A DNA stretch of 64,000 nt, taken from assembly GCA_024516155.1 (NCBI GenBank), contig JAJJXM010000013.1, forward strand, positions 310,001-374,000. The letters run 5' to 3'. The position numbers and the translations under genes were made by a program. The notes below the pieces were generated by a model that was given only the letters and a program-made list of their open reading frames with translations, did no database searches and had not been told where the DNA came from. Below, one piece after another: positions 59,073 to 64,000 of the stretch. The first letter of the stretch is position 1; each line of letters begins with the position of its first letter. Source of the stretch: Pyronema omphalodes (taxonomy: Eukaryota; Ascomycota; Pezizomycetes; Pezizales; Pyronemataceae).

Positions 59073-59941
59073 TGGTGGATTTCACCATAAACGTCCGAAA
59101 ACCGACGAAAAAATCCCACGCCACGCCAAACGCTACTGCTCAACCACAACAACCAGAATCAAATATATTTAAACGTACAATTGAAATTCGTCTTCTGGAG
59201 AACAATACTACGATTAAAAAAATTAAATTCAAAAAAATCCGATGAGTTATAGAGCTTTAAAAACCCGGTATTTTGTATGGGCGGCCTAAAATGTGTCGAC
59301 GCTCTTGGCACGCCAAGACTGCCAAGACTAGAAAATTCACAGCGGAGAAACATGTTTGATTGGCTGAAAAAATGACTAAGCTAATGGCACTAAACAAGAT
59401 CCTCTCCCATCCTCCTCCGATGTGATCTTTTTGCCCTCTCTACAAACTCCTGTTGACGTTCATCCAAGCCTGATGCATAGGAATCAATCCATCGTCGTGA
59501 TTTATTTGCAAATCGGCGAATGGTCGTCAAAGACACTGAATCCAGCCCTTGGCAGACTGTTCTTTCCAACCCCGTGAAGGTATAATTACAGTTCTCCCGA
59601 GTATATCGCTTGACTGCTCCCCAGTAAAATTCAATGTAATTCAGTTCACAGTGAAATTTTGGGTAGAATAAACACTCGCATGTATCAAAAATCAAGGACG
59701 TGAATATTAATCTCACGAGGGTGCGCCTAGGCGATCGGCAGGATAGTTGAGGGCGGGAGGGTATTGCGCGACTTTCGGGGAAGGTATGGTCGACGTGACT
59801 TCCGACATTAGCGTAAGCGAGAAAAACTCTGAATCACCGAGTGTCACTCGAGGCCATTTTAATCCCTGTCGCCCCCCCTGTCATCGGGACCAAAAGTGTC
59901 GACTTTCGTCGGTTTTCGGACGTTTATGGTGAAATCCACCA
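59073..59941 (-). mobile_element. Internally deleted Tc1/mariner-like element
   Basis: Perfect 38-bp inverted ends starting TGGTGGATTTCACCATAAAC (59073-59110 and 59904-59941), flanked by TA on both sides (59071-59072 and 59942-59943). At 869 bp it is about half the size expected for an autonomous member and keeps only the 3' end of the transposase gene. Confidence 0.9.
59390..59716 (-). pseudogene. Tc1-like transposase, C-terminal fragment
   Basis: 108 residues with FYPKFHCELNYIEFYWGAVK, the fungal form of the region around the last acidic residue of the DDE/DDD catalytic triad (the Glu in NYIEFYW), then a helical tail ending RRRMGEDLV. The first two catalytic Asp residues are missing with the N-terminus, so the fragment cannot act on its own. 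Confidence 0.85.
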
Positions 59942-59943
59942 TA

Positions 59944-60600
59944 TGTATGGTGGGCTATGGGATCTACTGAGACTGGAACTATTAGAGCTATGGTGGGCTA
60001 TGATGGGCTACGCTGCGACGGCGCGACAAACAGGTACCGACATTCACGGGCTATGATCTGTAGGCTGCGTGCGCTTCGTAAGATTCCCGGGATTCACTTT
60101 TGTGGGATTCATTGCTGTTACAAGTTTCTCGGGATTCGTGGGCGTTGCAAGATTCATAGCTTTGACAGGCTCCACGGCCTTGGCTCCGCAGACGTCGCGG
60201 GCTTCTATGTAGCAGCTCTATAGCCTAACCCTGCCTAATCTTTCCTTCGACCTAAAAGCTATGCAACGATTCTCGGGATTCGTGGGGTTCGCGAGCTTCT
60301 ACGGACATTTGCCATGATTCGCAGGCTGCTCGGCGTTCGCGGGCGTTGCAGAAGTAGGGGGTTTCCCGGGTTTCACTGGCCCCGCGGCCTTGACTTCGCA
60401 GGCTCCGCAGACGTCGCGAGAGCCTAATCCTGCGTACCTGCCTTCCATCTCAAAGCGTTGAAAGCTTCTCGGGATACGCGGGTGTTGCAGAATTCGCGGG
60501 TTCCCCAGTCTCCGCATCCTTCCCGAGCTTCCGGCAGCTAGCCTAATCCTGACAGCCATTGATTATTTTTTCTTTCAAAAAATTATGGAACAGAGCTGGA
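59944..60600. repeat. Degenerate GC-rich short repeats
   Basis: Scattered imperfect copies of GGGATTCGTGGG, GCGGGCGTTGCAAGATTC and TCCGCAGACGTCGCG, plus CTATGGTGGGCTATG copies at 59945-60010. The sequence from 60160-60240 is partly repeated at 60380-60435. No gene seen. Confidence 0.6.
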
Positions 60601-60914
60601 ACAAATACCGTTTCTCAGGTCCCTTATGAGTCACGACAGGATGGGAGCATAGGTTGTGCGGGGCCGATGTCATAGTATTCGGGAATTTATGGGGGCGTGG
60701 GGGGGGGGGGGCGTTCTATATGTGTATTTGGGGAAGAAGGGGGGTTTATCTGAAGTATTAATGATTTCATTTCTAACCAATCGCAGTATAATATTCTCAA
60801 AATCTTTACGGATAACAAAAGTTCTGGAAATATACCTGCTATATTTCAGAAAGTTTGGTAGCATATCATATATCAAGATTTTTCCCGATAATAGAATCTC
60901 GTGGGTCGTCATCA

Positions 60915-61015
60915 GCACATCCTCAGTATATCATCCTCAGTATATCATCAGTATATCATCAGTATATCATCAGTATATCATCAGCACATCATCAGTATAT
61001 CCTCAGTATATATAA
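60915..61015 (+). repeat. (AGTATATCATC)n minisatellite
   Basis: About nine copies of an 11-base unit with a few variants. Confidence 0.9.
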
Positions 61016-61195
61016 TATATATATTATATCTTCCCACTATCTCTTTAAAAACAAAAACTACGCTTTTCCGCTGTCTTCCTTTTAGCCATCCTTACCTTCA
61101 CTATCATCCCTAACGTCACCATCATCATAAACTACCGTAGTTGATACGCAATACGCAATACGCAATACACCATCATTTACCATCCCGCTCCCCAA

Positions 61196-61635
61196 TCCCT
61201 CTCTATCCCACGTCCCCCATCCAGCATCCCCACCACCGCATTCCCACCACCTTCCCTCCCCACCACCGCATCCGCACCTCACCTTCCCCCAATCCCCAAT
61301 CCCCTTCCCCAATCCCCTTCCCCAATCCCCTTCCCCAATCCCCTTCCCCAATCCCCATCCCAAATCCCCCTCCCCAATCCCCCCGCTCATAATCCCCCTA
61401 GCATCCAAAACTCCAAGCTAGTCCTCAGTACGCATTCTGTTTCTGTTTATTTACGTTTCTTTTGTTACTGATTTCTTTTGAGTTTAATCCAAAAAGCTTC
61501 TTCACGAAAAGCAGAATATACATCCCCCTAGTCTCAACCCACTACCCCCTCCCCCCCCCCCACCCCCCCCCCCCTGCCCCCTCTTATCCCCCGCCCCGCC
61601 CGAGTATACCACCACCACCACCACCCCCCCATAAT
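61196..61635 (+). repeat. C-rich repeats, (CCCCTTCCCCAAT)n and C tracts
   Basis: The 13-base unit repeats about six times at 61285-61385; C runs and CCA repeats follow at 61548-61630, immediately downstream of the ferric reductase stop. Confidence 0.85.
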
Positions 61636-64000
61636 TTACCAACTAAAAGCCTCCTCGACAAAATCGACATTACCCCGACTCTGCACAGCTCTAACAGCAG
61701 CCCTAACATCATCACTTAAGGATCCTCCACCACAAACCGTTACTGCCATTGCTCCCATTTGTTGGTCTAGCTCCATGTTAAGGAGGGTATTGAAATTTGC
61801 TGGTGAAGAGGGGAAGGTTAGTGGTTTGTTTTTGTTTTTGTTTATTTGAGGGGATAGAGGGGATAGAGAATAATGGGGGGGGATAAGGATGGGGATGGGA
61901 TAGGCAGCGGGGATGAGGTAAGGTAAGAAGAAGTGCAGAAAATGGAGGTGTCGCAAGTGTAATTATTAAAAACACCGCGAGAGACTGGAGATAGAAGCGA
62001 GGGAAGCATGCAGCAATGCAAGTTCTTCAACACATCAACACATCATCCCAGCATGCAGCAAGGAGACTTTCCTCTTGTACATAAACCGCCAGCAATCTTT
62101 CTTCTCCATCTCGCAAAGGGATACCGGAAGAAAACACACACAAGCACACAAAAAAAAAGAGAGAAGAAAAAAAACACCAAAAAAAAGAGAGAAAAAGCAC
62201 TTACGTCTCCCCGGAAACATCTGCACAGTAGCACTCGGGCTATGAATTTCCTTTGTCGATTTCGGTCTCGTAACGAATAATAAAACTTTTAGCACCTCCC
62301 TTCTTTTTTCCATTGCTAGGATTTTCGTCATCCATGGTCGGATCCATTCCAGGTGTTCTATGGAGGCTGTTAGCTATAGTTCCCCAAGAATCGCTATCCC
62401 CATTGCCTCCGTTTTTCCGACTCCCAGCCGGCCCCGCATGCAAAATGCAGCATGCAAGGTCCCCCCCCCCCCCCCCCCCCCCGGAGAAAAAAAGGACAAA
62501 CCCACCCGGCGTCTGCAGCACCCAAACCAACGTAACCCTCCTCGTAGCCACGGTGCCATTCGCAAACCCCTCCACCAGATCCTTCAGATACGTAACCGGA
62601 TGTGTTATCCCAACCCCACCAGCAACCATAACAACCGTTCCATACGATCCCAACCCATTCCCCTTTCCATACGGTCCCTCTACCAAAGCCATCGTATCAA
62701 AACATCTCCTCGGTGCATCAAACGCTTTTTTAAATAACGTATTCGTAAACCCAGTTCTCCGTCTAACAATCAAACTCATTGTCGGATCTGCCTGAATCAC
62801 ATCCTGTCGAGTCACCGGAAGTGATTTTTCGGTTCCATCATCCTCGAAATGTGCGGCTTCGTCTTCTTGCCAGGCAATGGTGAAGGGGTGGCTGGTCCAC
62901 AGACCTAAAGTGGGTACGTAGAGATATAGATGCTCCCCGGGCTTTAGTTTCCATGGACGGGCCATTCTGATAGTGACACGAACGGCATCTCCGGGGAGAG
63001 CTTCCACGTGGATACGGGTCATTTTTCGTCCCATGTTCCGGTAGACAAGACGAGCGAGACGAAGAAAACGGTCTAGGCCCCAAAGAATAATGGCGGATTT
63101 TAGGTAAGAAAGCCAATGGGCCATATCGGGTTTGTAGCTGAGATGGTACCAGAGACCTGCGCAGGCTGTGGCGGCGGCTAGGATATGCATTAGGAGGAAG
63201 GATTCGTAGAAAGCATGGCGGATAACAGATGGGGAGTGGAAGAGGAGGAAACAAAAGGCTACTGTTGCCTGGAGGTTTTTTTTATGTTAGATGGTGTTTA
63301 GTATTGGGGCCCGATAAAGGATGCTTACTATGAATCCGGGCATGATGAAAGCACTACTTGTGATCGATACCCGTACCGTCTCCCAACCGTATAAATCGAC
63401 CTTACCGACCATCCAGGCGAGAGTATGTACCACAGCTTCGATCACCACAATTCTTCCTAACCATCTATGCACCAAGTTGAAAGTGTCGAAAGATATTCCC
63501 AGTAGCGCAATGAGTGGATTATTCCTTCCCGCCATCAAGAACAGCGGAACCATATTAACAGTAGCCATAACACCGGTTCTGTTCTAAGCTCCCCCAGCAT
63601 GGTCTGTTTACTGGCATCGAAATCGATCATAAAGGTACAGAAAATAACATTGCTAGCGACGTATCCAACCAGGAAGAAAGTCTGAAAACGAGTCGGTAAC
63701 GTTCCGACATTGATAGCTTCCGAAAGTTGGAATTCCCTGTTATGACGATTCCGGAATAGCGGGGAGTATAACATATGTTTTTTTAGCCATGGGATCCATT
63801 CGCTTGATTGCGTTGCGAAATATCTCTGATTTTCTCGGTTAAGAGAAACTAACAGTCGAACTTGACTATAAAGAACGTTGACGAAGCGATGGAGAAATGG
63901 AAGTACCGCAAAGGCTCCTAGTGCATAATACAGCCATTTTCTATCATCATGATCATTACCAGTGTCAGCTCAGAGAAACCTAAGGAGAAATACTAAGACA
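61636..64000 (-). CDS. Ferric reductase (FRE/NOX-type flavocytochrome), 5' end outside the window
   Basis: Plasma-membrane NADPH-dependent metalloreductase used in reductive iron or copper uptake. Exons read from the right edge: about 63970 to 63329 (one inferred missing base near 63583), 63268-62506, 62357-62205 and 61799-61636; introns of 60, 148 and 405 nt. Membrane part with haem-ligand helices: FNLVHRWLGRIVVIEAVVH and FLLFHSPSVIRHAFYESF. FAD site: SHPFTIAW. NADPH site: VEGPYGKGNGLGSYG, VMVAGGVGITHPVTYL and CGGGSLSDDVRAAVR near the end. Splicing at 62505/62358 restores TPEHLEWIRPWM; that intron carries a C22 tract (plus strand 62461-62482) and a GCTAAC branch site. Metal specificity cannot be told from sequence. 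Confidence 0.88.

Overview
The window looks like a gene-poor stretch of nuclear DNA from a filamentous ascomycete (Pezizomycotina). Evidence: short spliceosomal introns (52-108 nt in the small genes, up to about 405 nt in the reductase gene) with GTAAGT-type donors and CTAAC-type branch sites; a fungal-type ferric reductase; a Ty3/gypsy chromovirus; a Ty1/copia element; a Mutator-like element; a LINE fragment; a Tc1/mariner-like element; and two dispersed 5S rRNA genes. The species cannot be named from sequence alone.

Layout. 1-5.6 kb: a sphingoid base kinase gene (+), an unknown basic protein gene (-) and a Gln-rich DNA-binding-like gene (+). 5.9-9.7 kb: an 81-bp MITE, then about 3.7 kb dominated by short tandem repeats. 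10.2-13.2 kb: a membrane-anchored amidohydrolase gene (-). 13.6-28.4 kb: three tandem, diverged copies of a module made of a RING-H2 gene and an unknown gene 'X', both on the - strand; a copia element with identical LTRs sits in the first copy and a poly(A)-tailed insertion in the third. 29-36.4 kb: another X copy, a better preserved RING-H2 gene on the + strand, a 5S rRNA gene and a degenerate RING copy. 36.9-47.9 kb: a three-level transposon nest, MULE containing gypsy containing LINE. 49-53.3 kb: the longest X copy, a fifth RING-like copy and a second 5S gene. 53.3-59 kb: no recognised genes. 59.1-59.9 kb: an internally deleted Tc1-like element. 61.6-64 kb: a ferric reductase gene whose 5' end lies outside the window.

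Two themes stand out. First, a RING-H2/X gene family has spread locally with a shared upstream block, and two of its members are linked to 5S rRNA genes in a roughly 580-bp inverted repeat that brackets the transposon nest. Second, nearly every otherwise well-conserved reading frame is broken by what looks like one missing base, including inside a retrotransposon with identical LTRs. This suggests consensus errors in the assembly, so frame breaks should not be read as pseudogenes without checking.
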